Shown here piece after piece: positions 35,143 through 46,428 of a stretch of 64,000 nt of DNA. This stretch comes from Juglans regia. Its lineage: Eukaryota; Streptophyta; Magnoliopsida; Fagales; Juglandaceae. The notes below the pieces were generated by a model. The model was not told where the DNA came from. It ran no database searches and saw only the letters and a program-made list of their open reading frames with translations. Where the stretch lies: NCBI RefSeq assembly GCF_001411555.2, contig NC_049905.1, positions 17,908,097-17,972,096 of the forward strand. Direction: 5' to 3'. Position 1 is the first letter of the stretch. Each line of letters opens with the position of its first letter. The position numbers and the translations under genes were made by a program.

Positions 35143-35620
35143 ATGAAGCAAAGCTTGCACTCTAATGCTCTTCTCCTCTTCCTTTTATTCCTTATTTCTT
35201 ACTCAGAAATATCTGCCCGTTCCATACCAGTCCGACAAGGTTACCCTATAGCTGCTGTCTTCTTCTGTTCTTACTCTTCTTTCAGCTAACTGCATTCTAA
35301 TACTGCAGTTTGGAACCCTTTTGCAGAACAAGAGAAAGTAAAGCTCAACGAAATCACTCCTGGAGGTTCCCTTGTAGAGTTGGATCAAGGCAGTAAATCC
35401 ATGAATGTATATATTCTCCTTCTCCTTCTCCTTCTTCTTTTTTTCATTTTCCTCTTAACAAATTTGAACTATGGCTCACACTTTCTTTGTGTCTTGAAAT
35501 GATTTCCAGGAGCTCATGGGGATGGAAGATTGCAATAAAGGGGATGAAGAATGCTTACAGAGAAGGATACTTACAGAGGTTCACTTGGACTACATCTACA
35601 CCCAGCACCACAAGCCTTGA
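35143..35620 (+). CDS. PSK: phytosulfokine (PSK) precursor
   Basis: Secreted prepropeptide for the disulfated pentapeptide growth hormone PSK, perceived by the LRR receptor kinases PSKR. Exons are 35143-35239, 35327-35406 and 35510-35620, with GT-AG introns and 95 residues. The N-terminus is a signal peptide ([20 protein letters not shown], cleaved near SARS). A variable acidic middle follows. The conserved end has [19 protein letters not shown], then [12 protein letters not shown] and stop. YIYTQ is the PSK backbone, and the Asp before it is the usual tyrosylprotein sulfotransferase and processing context. The two Cys in the CX6C motif are present. Intron 1 has two AG acceptors in frame 18 nt apart (35308 and 35326), so a 101-residue form with VWNPFA inserted is possible. 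No damage is seen. Confidence 0.94.
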
Positions 35621-36890
35621 AACTCCAAAGAAAATAGAAGTTCCTTATAATTTTATTTACAGCACTTCTCTCAGTATTTCAGAATGTGATGTATATTCGA
35701 CTACAACACTGGGAGAGTCAATGGATCAGTAGGACTGAGGTTGTATTTTCTGTACGATATAATGTTACAAACTGTGTTTATCTCTTTCTAACATGTGACA
35801 TTTTTGGTATTGTTGGGAGGAGGATCAGTCTCCTCTTAATTTAACAAAGAAAAACTCTTAGAAATGAGAGGAAAGAGAACAACTTTACTCCTTGCAGTAA
35901 GAGAAAGCATAAAGATTCATTGAAGGATGGAACCACTAGTTTCAAGTTCCAAGAAATGGGACGAGGAAAGCCATGCAGAAACTTCCAAAACTTGGTGGGT
36001 GAATTGGGGATTATGCTTTAAAGAAAGTAAATGAACGGTTGGGAAGTCAGGCCCTTCAATTATGCAGTTTTACTTTTCAGGACTCCAAATGTAAAATGCA
36101 CAAATTGTTAAGATGGGCTAAATCGATCTACTGTTGTGGATTCAAAACTCAACTCATATCATCTCATCATTACAATTTTTTAAATTTTCACATAAAATAT
36201 AATAAATAATTCAATTTTTTCAAATCTTAAAATAATAATAATATTAAAAATAATTTTTTAATAATTTTTTATTCAACTCATCTAAAATCATCTCAACTCA
36301 TCTCTAAATACAAACGATAACATAATATAAGGTCATTTTGGAGCCTTTGCAGCTCTACAAGGACGGAACAACTGAGGCATTCTATCAATGGAGCCTCTTG
36401 TTTTGGAAGACTCAAAATCGAAAATTGTTCTTAAACTACTTTACTATATTATTTATAAATTATTTCACTATTATTTACAAATTATCTGAGATGTTCTTAA
36501 TATTTAAATGGAGTCTAAATATTTGGCGATTGCAAATATAATTTAGGGCATTTAAAAAAGTTTGATTTATCACATGCTAGTCCTTGTGGTCACCATATAC
36601 AATTGGCCAAAATAATTAATTATAGTTCGCAAGTAAAATTAAGAGCTTGATCTCAATCATTTTTATTAAAAAATGGAATGGATTATAGGGTCCATCTCAA
36701 ACTAAGTATTGGGGTTAATTGTAAAATCAGTCCTTAATGATCCGACCTATGTTGGGTGGTCCATATTTCAGTAAAGAACATTTACATGCTGCATGCAATT
36801 GCTCAAAATATTAATAGATATAATTTTCCTAAGTTTTCCTCTCTTGTCCTATATATGAGGCAACCCAAAGTCCAAGTCCACCAACTTAGT
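35621..36890. other. PSK 3' region and intergenic DNA
   Basis: The start holds the PSK 3' UTR. No other gene is seen. A Tourist-like MITE is at 36140-36315. Confidence 0.5.
36140..36315. mobile_element. Tourist-like MITE, eroded termini
   Basis: ACTCATATCATCTCATCATT, CACATAAAATATAATAAATA and TCATCTCAACTCATCTCTAA occur in the order of the family at 17304-17524. Confidence 0.6.
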
Positions 36891-38905
36891 CCAATAATGG
36901 GCCCGGCCCTTAACCCTAACCCTAACTTAGTCCAAGTCCATCAAGACAGGTATCTACTGTTCATAGCTCCTCGGAAAATTAAAATCTATTTTTTATATTT
37001 TAATGTGAAATTGCATTTCTCATATTGATCTTAATCAATGGTACATATTGTTGAAAAATGGTAGCTTGTCTTATAAATTTTTTGATAACTTAAGTTAATT
37101 TGAATGCAAAAATACTTTTGCCATATTTTAAAATAGAAAAATCTATTTACAAGTTTAGTTATCGATATTGCAAAAACAATAAAATTAGGTGAAAACAATT
37201 TCATTTCAACTATGCATAAAAAAAATAATTACTATTTTAGTTTTTTTTAACTATAATGAATGGAAAAATGGTTTATATAGTATAAAAATATGCAAGTCCA
37301 CAGAAAGAACAGCATCTGCTACATACATACAATAATTCATCCATCAGAAAGTACTAAGAAAGAAATGGATCAAAAAATTAAAAATAAATAAGGATCAAGA
37401 AGAAGGTCCTAAAAATACTTTTGCCTAGCTAGGAGAGAAAAATCATATCTAATACATCAAAAAATAAATAAATTTAGTTCACAAGAATAACATAAAGAGG
37501 TCATGGATGGAGTACTTACATGGCGTCACCATAGCATTTTGTCCTGCAGAATTCGAGGTAGTGGTTGCACCACATCATCCTGGTATTACTAATTTTTCTT
37601 TGTGAAACACACAACAACTTTAGTCTTTTGTACTCTCTTAGAACTAAGTCAAAGACTTTTTTGTGAAAGCAAAGGAAATGAACCTGAAATACCTTTCAAT
37701 GATCTGGTTCTTGTCGGTTGTTTTCTGGAAACATTCAGTTGGAACTTTGCTTTCAGGGATTGAGGGACTCGAAGAACAAATAGAATAGTCTAGTTCTATT
37801 GCATCTACTGGCTTCTTCTTCTTCTTCTCCTTCTTTACTCTTTTCATTCTCTTTTGTCTGGCTTTAATCAAGTAAGAACTTTTTCGAACACCAACTTCAG
37901 CAAGAACCTTTCCACATGTAGGACAGAACTGCAAAACATACATAACAACCTTAATTCATGAGAATATCAAAAGGAGTTGAAAACACACCAAAATACTCGA
38001 ACTTCAGAAAATAGTCGAGAATGTTTTTGGTGGATTATAATAAAAATTTCACAACAAACTTCTCTTTAATAACCTTTATGTAATGAAAATATAACACGAA
38101 AATATTCTATTTTTTAGAAATCATATGAAAAGATTGTTTCTTTAATAATAGATTCTATTTTTTTTTTAATTTACACATCATAAAACTGTATTTAGCAATA
38201 ACCTTATCGAAATAAAAGAGAAGTGTCTCAAATCTAGGTCAAGTGTTGAGATTATTAAACTTGAATTTGGGAATTGCTAGGTAGACCTAGGATTTCAAGC
38301 ACAACTTAGGATTCTAGAACAGGTTTAAGATTAATGGCCGACATCGAAAAGTACTCGTCTTAGTCTGGATCACGAGAAAATACATCATAAAACTTTCTAT
38401 GAAACAGGCTGCCGATTGAGAAGCGGCAACGAGAAAACTATTACGTACTTACACGAAGCCAAACATGCATACTTCGCCGCATCTTCTTTGGCAGTGATTG
38501 CACCATTCCATTGCAGCAAGCTAACCTCTTTCGAATGTGACTTTGATTTGCAAAAAGTACACGAAGAAGAAGAGTACTGCTATCCTTGTATATGTAAGAA
38601 TCAAACGTGGTTTCCAAGTAAAAGTAGTTGTTTTCCTTTGCTAACTAGGAAAGTACTTACTTTCCTAATATGCAATTAAGGTAGCGTACTGTAGAGGATC
38701 GCAATTTGCAAGGAAAAAGAGAAGAAATAAAAACCCTGATTCCGAAGACTTGGGGAGCAAGAAACTAATATATGAGTATTCTAGTATGTATTAATTATTA
38801 CAAAATAATGTATTTATACTATAATCTAAATATACTAATAGTTTAATAAATGTAAACATTATATTATTACTAATATAAATAATTCGTAAAACTGTAAAAT
38901 TGGAG
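36891..38905. repeat. segmental duplication, left copy
   Basis: It starts CCAATAATGGGCCCGGCCC and matches the copy starting at 39089 (CCAATAATGAGCTCGACCC). Similarity continues through the zinc-ribbon exons, CTTTGATTTGCA, AATATGCAATTAAGGTAGC and TAGTATGTATTAATTATT, to TTACTAATATAAATAATTCG. The right copy has the same order but is interrupted by insertions. The short CCCTAACCCTAAC at 36907-36925 is a two-to-three-unit telomere-like run, not a telomere. Confidence 0.8.
37516..38511 (-). pseudogene. TFIIB-type zinc-ribbon-like gene, left copy (decayed)
   Basis: It is the homologue of the gene at 40308-41406. Exon 1 is 38511 to about 38455 (MEWCNHCQRRCGEVCMFGF), exon 2 is 37928-37684 (CPTCGKVLAEVGVRKSSYL, then a Lys/Arg-rich stretch) and exon 3 is up to 37516. 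Relative to the other copy there is one base fewer at the exon 2 acceptor (TTCTGTCC versus TTCCTGTCC). A 7-bp deletion removes the AG acceptor of exon 3. Two cysteines of the last cluster became Tyr (CNHY and CYGDAM). Exon 1 could escape the frameshift only by using a weaker GTGTAA donor. I call it a pseudogene. Confidence 0.6.
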
Positions 38906-39088
38906 CTGATCGGATAGGTTTAGAAAAGCTCAATAATTATATTAGTAGATGTAAGAATTTTATTTAAACTTTATATCCTACACACCTATCTCTTAATGGG
39001 TTTAGAATAGCTCATTAATACTTATAACTTAATTAATGAGTCACAATTGAATAAAATGAACTCCAATGAGCTAATATTAACTCTGTAT
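38906..39088. other. junction between the duplicated segments
   Basis: A short AT-rich stretch without a gene separates the left copy from the right copy. Confidence 0.5.
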
Positions 39089-39500
39089 CCAATAATGAGC
39101 TCGACCCTTAACCCTAACTTAATCCAAGTCCATCAAGGTAGGTATCTACTGTTCATAGCTCCTCGAAAAATTAAAATCTATTTTTTATATTTGAATGTGA
39201 AAGCGCATTTTTCATTGATCTTAATCAATGGTACAAATTGTTAAAAAGTGATAGCTTGTCTTACAAATTTTCTGATAATTGAAGTTAATTTGACTGCAAA
39301 TACTTTTGCCATATTTTCAAATAGAAAAATCTATTTGCAAGTTTAGTTATCAATATTGAAAAAATTAAATTTCGTGAAAACACTTTCAACAATGCATAAA
39401 AAATATTTACTATTTTAACTTTTTTTTTATAACTATAATGAATGGAAAAATGACTTATACAATCTAAAAATATGCATGCGCAAGTCCAACATATTCTTAA

Positions 39501-39692
39501 GGCTAGTTTAGATAGTGAGATGAGATGATATGGTTTTAGATGAGTTGAATAAAATATTATTAGAATATTATTTTTTAATATTATTATTATTTTGAGATTT
39601 GAAAAACTTGAATTGTTTATTATATTTTATATGAAAATTTAAAAAAGTTGTAATAATGAGATAAGATAATTTCTCTATCTAAACAAACCCTA
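39501..39692. mobile_element. Tourist-like MITE
   Basis: Ends GGCTAGTTTAGATAGTGAGA and CTATCTAAACAAACCC form inverted repeats. The interior follows the family. It lies in a part of the right copy that is absent from the left copy. Confidence 0.7.
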
Positions 39693-40160
39693 GTGAAAAA
39701 AGTACGAGAAAACTTAACATGAAAAAATCAACTTTTTTTATAATGAGTTTATTTTCTTTTGCTTCACACCCTTAAAACTGTATTGGACTGTATCCATTAC
39801 TCTATGAATCTCACTGCAAGTCATGCCTCTAAACAACAATTTATAAGTAGCAAAATCTTTGAAGCAAAACTACATTTGATGCACTCCTAATTTGGTGACA
39901 AAAATCCCATTAATTGCAATATTGAAAGTTATTGGGTGTGGGGGATTTCCTCGTCCCTGCACATGAATCCATGATATTGTATTTAAAATGAAACAAAGAA
40001 AGTGAAAATATCACCTTCAAGCATTCCAAAGTACTAATCCTATTTCTCAAAAGAGTCATTAATTAGCTACAACTCTTAGCCATGCAGGACAACTTCCAGT
40101 GTCGATGGAGCCATTAATTCGCTAGAAAGAATTTCTCCTGATCGCTGACTCTAAAACCTT
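39693..40160. other. spacer unique to the right duplicate
   Basis: No gene is seen. It has no counterpart in the left copy, where the matching flanks abut at about 37299-37300. Confidence 0.5.
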
Positions 40161-40307
40161 TCCGCAGAAAGAACAACATCTGCAACATATATACATACAA
40201 TAATTCATCCATCATAAAGTACTACTTAAGAAAACAATGTATCAAAAAATTAAAAATAAATAAATTTAGTTCACAAGAATAAGATAAAGAGGTCATGGAT
40301 GGAGTAC

Positions 40308-41406
40308 TTACATGGCGTCACCACAGCATTCTGTCCTGCAGAATTCGAGACAGTGGCTACACCACATCATCCTAGTATTGCTAATTTTCATTTGTGAACA
40401 TCTGAAACACACAACAACTTTAGTCTTTTGTATTGTCTTAGAATTAAGTCAAAAGCTTTTTTGTGAAAGCAAAGGAAAGGAACCTGAAATTATACTTTTC
40501 AATGATCTGGTTCTTGTCGGTTGCTTTCTGGGAACATTCAGTTGGAACTTTGCTTTCAGGGATTGAGAGACTCGAAGAACAACTGGAATGCTCTGGTTCT
40601 GTTGCATCTGCTGGCTTCTTCTTCTTCTCCTTCTTTACTCTTTTCATTCTCTTTTTTCTGGCTTTAATCAAGTAAGAACTTTTCCTAACACCAACTTCAG
40701 CAAGAACCTTTCCACATGTAGGACAGGAACTGCAAAACATACATAACAACCTTGATTCATGAGAATATCAAAACGAGCTAAAAACACACCAAAATACTCG
40801 AACTTTAGAAAACAATTGGGAATATTTTTGGTGGATTATAATAAAAGTTTCACAACAAACTTCTCTTTAACCTTTATAGAATGAAAATATAACACGAAAT
40901 GATTCTAGAACATGTCTTTTTTTTTTTTACAAAGAAATTTGACATTTACAGTTTTACAATGTGCAAAAGTCATATGCACTCCTAGCTTTTAAAAAAGGTA
41001 AATAAATTTAGAAATCATATGAAAAGATTATTTTTTTAATAATAGATTCTATTTTTTTTTAAACTTACACGTCATAAAATTGTATTTAGCAATAACCTTA
41101 TAGAAATAAAGAGAAGTGTCTCAAATCTAGGTCAAGTGTTGAGATTATTAAACTTGAATTTGGGAATTGCTAGGTAGACCTAAGATTTCAAGCACGACCA
41201 AGGATTCTAGAACAGGTTTGAGATTAATGGCCGACGTTGAAAAATATTCATCTTAAGATTAGTCTGGATCACAAGAAAAGACATTATAAAACCTTCTATG
41301 AAGCAGGCTGCTAATTGAGAAATGAAGACGAGAATACTACTACTTACATGAAGCCAAACATGCATACTTCGTTGCAACTTCTCTGGCAGTGATTGCACCA
41401 TTCCAT
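40308..41406 (-). CDS. small Cys-rich TFIIB/BRF-type zinc-ribbon protein, three exons
   Basis: Exons on the minus strand are 41406-41348, 40729-40484 and 40401-40308, all GT-AG, joining into an open 132-residue protein. Residues 1-29 read MEWCNHC...CPTCGKVL, the CxxC...CxxCG pattern of the TFIIB/BRF N-terminal zinc ribbon. A strongly basic stretch follows (KARKKRMKRVKKEKKKK, a likely nuclear signal), then a Ser-rich linker. A second cluster (MMWCSHCLEFCRTECCGDAM) ends the protein and mimics the exon 1 sequence. Real BRF/TFIIB proteins are much longer and have cyclin folds; none is here, so it is a stand-alone ribbon protein or a gene fragment. I do not recognise the family. A 4,055-bp solo LTR begins 32 bp upstream of the start codon. 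Confidence 0.6.
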
Positions 41407-42129
41407 TGCAGCTGGCCGCTAACCTCTCTCAAACGTGACTTTGTGTAATGCCCCGGTCCTAAATAGAGTCGGAGAGTTACTACCTGTCACCTAAATCCTT
41501 TTTCACAATACAAATAAATATTCTAAAAACTCCATAAACATATCCTCATACATTTTTAAAAACTCCATAACCATAAATATGACAACTCAAGACTTAATGT
41601 CAACATCCCAATAAATCTAGTCAATATAATTGATCAATCTACAAAATAATAACCTTTCAATAATCTCAGTACTTATTCCCTACACTTAGCAATCTTGTAT
41701 CCACTTTCTTTTCTAGATCCTCAGTCTAAGCATTCACTTTATTTGAAAAATATTGTGAAGATAATGAGTGAGTTATTAATAACTCAGTAAGTAGAGAATA
41801 TATGTTAATATGTAAACATGAGCATTTTCACAGAATTCAGAATGTAGAAACAAAACATTTCAATTTCAATATGCAAATCTCAAACCTACATATTATCAGA
41901 AAATCAAAGCTACACTTCAAACTACTCATATTCAAAAAACCAACTTTTCATATTCAAAGACTCATCTAGCACAACATGACTAAACATATTCATCTTATCA
42001 TATCATATCAAAGCATCATATTATAACAGAGACCATGTTTAACTCCTGTGATAGAGTTGTGCATTCTGCGAAGAGCTGAGCATAACATAAATCACCATGT
42101 TATCAAAGCAATTGCACTCAAAGTAGTAA

Positions 42130-42350
42130 CCACTATTATATCCCATGATAGGACTAGAAGTCACTATTATATCCCGTGATAGGACTAGAAGTCACTATTA
42201 TATCCCGTGATAGGGCCAGAAGTCACTATTGTATCCCATGACAAAGCCAGAGACCACTATTATATCCCGTGATGTGACAGGGTTAGAGATCACAATTGTA
42301 TCCCTTGACAATGCCAGAAGTCACTATTATATCTCATAATAGGGCCAGAT
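42130..42350 (+). repeat. 31-bp tandem repeat inside the solo LTR
   Basis: About seven imperfect units of the form AAGTCACTATTATATCCCGTGATAGG(A/G)C(T/C)AG follow head to tail, diverging toward the right. Confidence 0.85.
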
Positions 42351-44109
42351 ATCAGAGCAAAACAGAATCAAAATCACCATATCAGAACCAGAATCAAAGT
42401 CAGAACAGAATCAGAATCAGAAAGTCATGTCAAAGGTTTTTCAGATGCCATATCATATCAAAACAGAGTGCTAAAATTCAAATCATTTCAAATTTTCCAA
42501 AACGGATTCAGAACATATTCACGTCACATGCAAAAATTATCAAATTTTCATATTCACTCATTTTTCTCATTTCAATAACAAGATATCAAAAATAAGCTCA
42601 TATCTACACCAATTATACCAGAAAATACTTTACTCTTATACAGAATTTCATGAGTAATGCAGAACAAATAATTGAGGTCATTTCAAATTTATTTTCATAA
42701 CAAAACATACATATTTTCCAAAAATCAACATCAGCCCATTGTATTTTTATGTAAAGTTTAGCATAAGAACCTTACTTACCTGGATCTTTTAACTTTCTAG
42801 AATATTTCCAAAACATTACCAAACAAATATTAATAGTCACCAATAAAATAAACACATAACTTACTTAAATCTCTAATCAAATCCATATTTTGATATTTAA
42901 GTCCGAAATACTAAAATATCATATTTGACCTAATTGTCTATAATTATCTTCACCTTAAAATATCATTACTTCTTAAATTTCATCGATATCATTTAACTCC
43001 TCCGAAGAATACATTAATTCTAAAATAGTTCTGTAAAATATAATTCTTGTAGCAATATAAAGCGAGACTAGGCCCAGTTAAAACATTTTACAAATTTTCT
43101 GCAAACCAGTTGAGGCCCATGCTACAATTCACGTCCAAAAATAAAAATACATTTTGGCTTATAACTAAGGGCAAAAAAGTATGACAGATCCTTACCGAGA
43201 GGGCTTCGTGTGGCGGCGGCCTGGGTGAGTTTCTACGGCGGCGCGGCTGGGAGCGGCGGCAGCGCACTGTGGGAGTGAGAGAGAAAGTGATGAGAGAGAG
43301 AGAGCACCTTGTGAGGAGAAGTGAGCTGTTACCAAGGGAGAGCGGTGGCTTGGGGTGCCGCGCGGCAGATCGCTGAGTGGCACGTGGGTGACGGAAGGGT
43401 GGCTGGTCGGCGTCGCTGGGCTTCACCGTGCCGTGGCTGGTGGCATCTAACGGGACCGAGAGCTAGGGGAATGGGGCTCCTCTGTTTCGGTATGGTGAGA
43501 ACAGGGCACACCCGTCAATGGTTTTCGGTGGCTGGACACGGAGGTGAAGGGCGGAGGCTTAAGCGGCTGGTGGTTGAGGTGAGAAAAAGAGAAGGGGTAT
43601 GGCTGGTTCTCGTGAAGTGGCTCTCGGTGGGTGGGAAAACCGGGGACAACGGGCTGAGTATGGGGTATAATGGTGGTGCACGGCAGCAAAGAGGAGGAGC
43701 TGCGCAGTAAGCTACGGTTTCGCGCGGCTGGGTAGCGGCTAAGCAGGATTGTTACGGGGCAAACGTTGAACGTGGCTGAGCCGTGGCTTTCTCTCAGTCC
43801 GCACGTCAACGCGCAGCGGCGGAAGGCTGAATAGGTCGTTTCCTACGTTCTGTGACGAGGTTCTCTATACGTATATATATAGATGACTAGAATCCCTAGA
43901 GAAAAGAGGGAAAGAGGCGTGCATGCAGTGGGAACGGAAGTGTTGGAGCCATGCATGCGGTGAATAAAACGGGCGTGAAACGTGATCAATACCGTGGGTG
44001 AAGGGAAGGTTTTTTTTTTTTTTAAATATAGATGCCTTACCGTGAACCCTAGTGGGATGGAAGAGTCCATGGCGTGGAGAACGTGCGTGGTGGGGGAGTT
44101 TCTAAAAGG

Positions 44110-44172
44110 AAAATGCTACATGCCCCGCTGGGGGCTCCCGCTGGGAGTTCCCGCTGGGGCATGTAGCATTTT
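44110..44172. repeat. hairpin with 17-bp perfect arms
   Basis: AAAATGCTACATGCCCC (44110-44126) pairs with GGGGCATGTAGCATTTT (44156-44172) around a GC-rich loop with GCTGGG/CCCGCT repeats. Related GC-rich islands are at about 44610-44645 and 44832-44880. Confidence 0.85.
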
Positions 44173-44319
44173 TTTATATATTTTTTTAAATTTATTTTTA
44201 TATAGATATTTTTAATAATTTTAAATATTTTAAAAAATAAAATAAAAATTATAATATTATTTAAAAATATTTTCTTAATTACGAAGTAGAATAAAAATTA
44301 ATATTTAATTATTTGTATT

Positions 44320-44520
44320 TTACTTTCTGATTAAGAAAGTGTTTTTCTTTTTTACTTTCTGATTAAGGAAGTGTTTTTTAATGATTTGTTTTTTACTTTC
44401 TAATTAAGGAAGTGTTTTTTAATGATTTTTTTTTTTACTTTCTGACTAAAGAAGTGTTTTTTAATGATTTTTTTTTTTTACTTTTTGATTAAGGAAGTGT
44501 TTTTTAATGATATTTTAAAT
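44320..44520. repeat. short tandem repeat, about 48-50 bp period
   Basis: Four to five units of TTTACTTTCTGATTAAGGAA followed by GTGTTTTTTAATGAT. Confidence 0.75.
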
Positions 44521-45495
44521 TTATTTTATTTTTTAAAAATATTTATAAGTGTAAAAAAAAATCTATATAAAAAATAAATTAAAAAATTACACATAAAAAA
44601 GTACATGTTAAGCTCAACGGGAACCCCCAACGGGAGCTGTAATATGGCTATTTTAAATATTTTTAAAAAAAATCATAATATTATTAAAAAATATTTTTTA
44701 ATATATATTTTTTACTTTTGGATTAAAAAAATATTTTCTTAATAATATTTTAATTTTATTTTATTTTTTTAAAATATTTTAAAATATTAAAAAATCTATA
44801 TAAAAATTATTTAAATAAAATATATATTAAATAATACTACAGCCCCAGTGGGAGCCCCCAGCGGGGGCTATAGCACTACCCTTTCTAAAAAGATTTGGAC
44901 GTCGGGTCTCTCAGTTTTAGAGAAAGAAAAATGCTAATTTCAGACCTAATTTTGACACTCTATTTTGACACCTCTTTTATTTTAATTTTTTTTATTTAAT
45001 AATTAAGTAAATAATTATTAGTGTATTGATATTTTTTTAAAATATTTAAAACTAATAAAAAAATTAAAAAAAAATAAGAAGATAAATTTGTGCTAAGCGG
45101 CATGCCCAACGATCAATGCTGGGCGACAGCCTAGCACTACTCTTAGAGAAAACGAGTCTCTTACCCGTATTTTCATGAGTGAGCACTGAGTATTTAATTA
45201 ATAATAATAAAAAAAGCTTCAACTCAACTGTTAAAAAATAATCCAATTTGTCCAGTAAATTTTTTGGGCAAATTCTCAAATAAAAATGATTTTCAGCTAG
45301 TCCATTAAAAGATTTTAACCAAAGTTTTAAGTTCAATAAAAATTCATATACTGCCAAAAATAAATTTCGGACCCATGGCCTATTAAAAAATACTTATTAA
45401 AAAAATCTCAAGTGGACTCTCTATACATCTTAACCTATGATTAAAAAAAATAAAAAAATCCACCTTGGCCTAGGCTTGGTGCTTGGCAGGGTGTT

Positions 45496-45870
45496 ACACT
45501 TTGATTTGCAGAAAATACACGAAAAAGAAGACATTTACTATCGTTATATAAGAATCAATGTGATTTCCAAGTAAAAGTATGAGTTGTTTTCCTTTGTTAA
45601 CTAGGAAAGTACTTGCTTTCCTAATATGCAATTAAGGTAGCATACTGTAGAGGATCGCAATTTGCAAGGAAAAAGAAAAAAAAAAAAAAAGACACTTTGA
45701 TTTGCAGAAAATACACGAAAAAGAAGACATTTACTATCGTTATATAAGAATCAATGTGATTTCCAAGTAAAAGTATGAGTTGTTTTCCTTTGTTAACTAG
45801 GAAAGTACTTGCTTTCCTAATATGCAATTAAGGTAGCATACTGTAGAGGATCGCAATTTGCAAGGAAAAA
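45496..45870. repeat. tandem duplication, two 179-bp units
   Basis: 45496-45674 and 45692-45870 look identical by eye, from ACACTTTGATTTGCAG to CGCAATTTGCAAGGAAAAA. The second unit carries the ACA of the LTR end before CTTTG, so the duplication followed the LTR insertion. Confidence 0.85.
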
Positions 45871-45889
45871 AAAAAAGAAAAAAAAAAAA

Positions 45890-46405
45890 GACCCTCATTC
45901 CAAAGACTTGGGGAGCAAGAAACTAATATATGGTATAGCATATCGAAAAACGATATTGATTTCATAAGCCTCGTTCAATATCTTAAAAAAAATAAAAAAT
46001 AAATAAATACGAGATTTATATAAAAAAAATTAAAAATGGATATCACGTTTTTTTAAAACAATTACATGGTACTTACACATTCTACGATTATATGTAGCAT
46101 TACTTATAAAATAAAATTATCGTACTATAGAAGATCGCAATTCACAAAGAAAAAGAAAAGAAAAAAAAAAGACCCTCATTCCAAAGACTTGGGGAGCAAG
46201 AAACTAATATATGGTATAGCATATCGAAAAATGATATTGATTTCATAAGCGTTCAATATCTTTAAAAAAAAAGTAAATAAATACGAGATTTATATAAAAA
46301 GAAATTTAAAAGTGGATCTCACTCTTTTTTAAAATAATTACATGGTACTTACACATTTCACGATTGTATGTAGCATTACTTATAAAATATCTATCACAAA
46401 GAATA
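45890..46405. repeat. second tandem duplication, period about 281 bp
   Basis: GACCCTCATTCCAAAGACTT occurs at 45890 and 46171, and the following sequence (GCATATCGAAAAA, ACATGGTACTTACACATT, TGTAGCATTACTTATAAAAT) repeats with small changes. Confidence 0.8.
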
Positions 46406-46428
46406 GAAAAATACAAATGCAAATGAAT

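Larger units (their letters stand above)
41444..45498 (+). mobile_element. 4,055-bp solo LTR, probably Tekay/Del-type Gypsy
   Basis: It begins TGTAATGCCCCGGTCC and ends GGGTGTTACA. The 5-bp target duplication CTTTG is at 41439-41443 and 45499-45503. The left duplicate (about 38541-38550) shows the empty site. No gag or pol frame lies within. Contents are a 31-bp tandem array (42130-42350), a GC-rich block (43190-43860) with only low-complexity frames, a TATATATATAG run at 43872-43882, and GCTGGGG-hairpin repeats (44110-44880). Long LTRs starting TGTAAYGCC/TGTAACACC are typical of plant Tekay/Del elements (recall). Confidence 0.85.

Noticed and set aside
36907..36925. CCCTAA telomere-like run
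   Set aside because: Only two to three units; no chromosome end or subtelomeric context.
37644..37943. Single-exon 99-residue protein (and its twin at 40444-40749)
   Set aside because: The reading starts in the intron before the acceptor; spliced models with exon 1 and exon 3 explain the Cys pattern better.
42296..42595. Gln/Asn/Ser-rich plus-strand frame
   Set aside because: It runs through CAGAATCAGA repeats within the LTR; low complexity only.
43088..43809. Several Arg/Pro-rich frames on both strands
   Set aside because: They lie in the GC-rich block of the solo LTR, overlap one another and show no domain.
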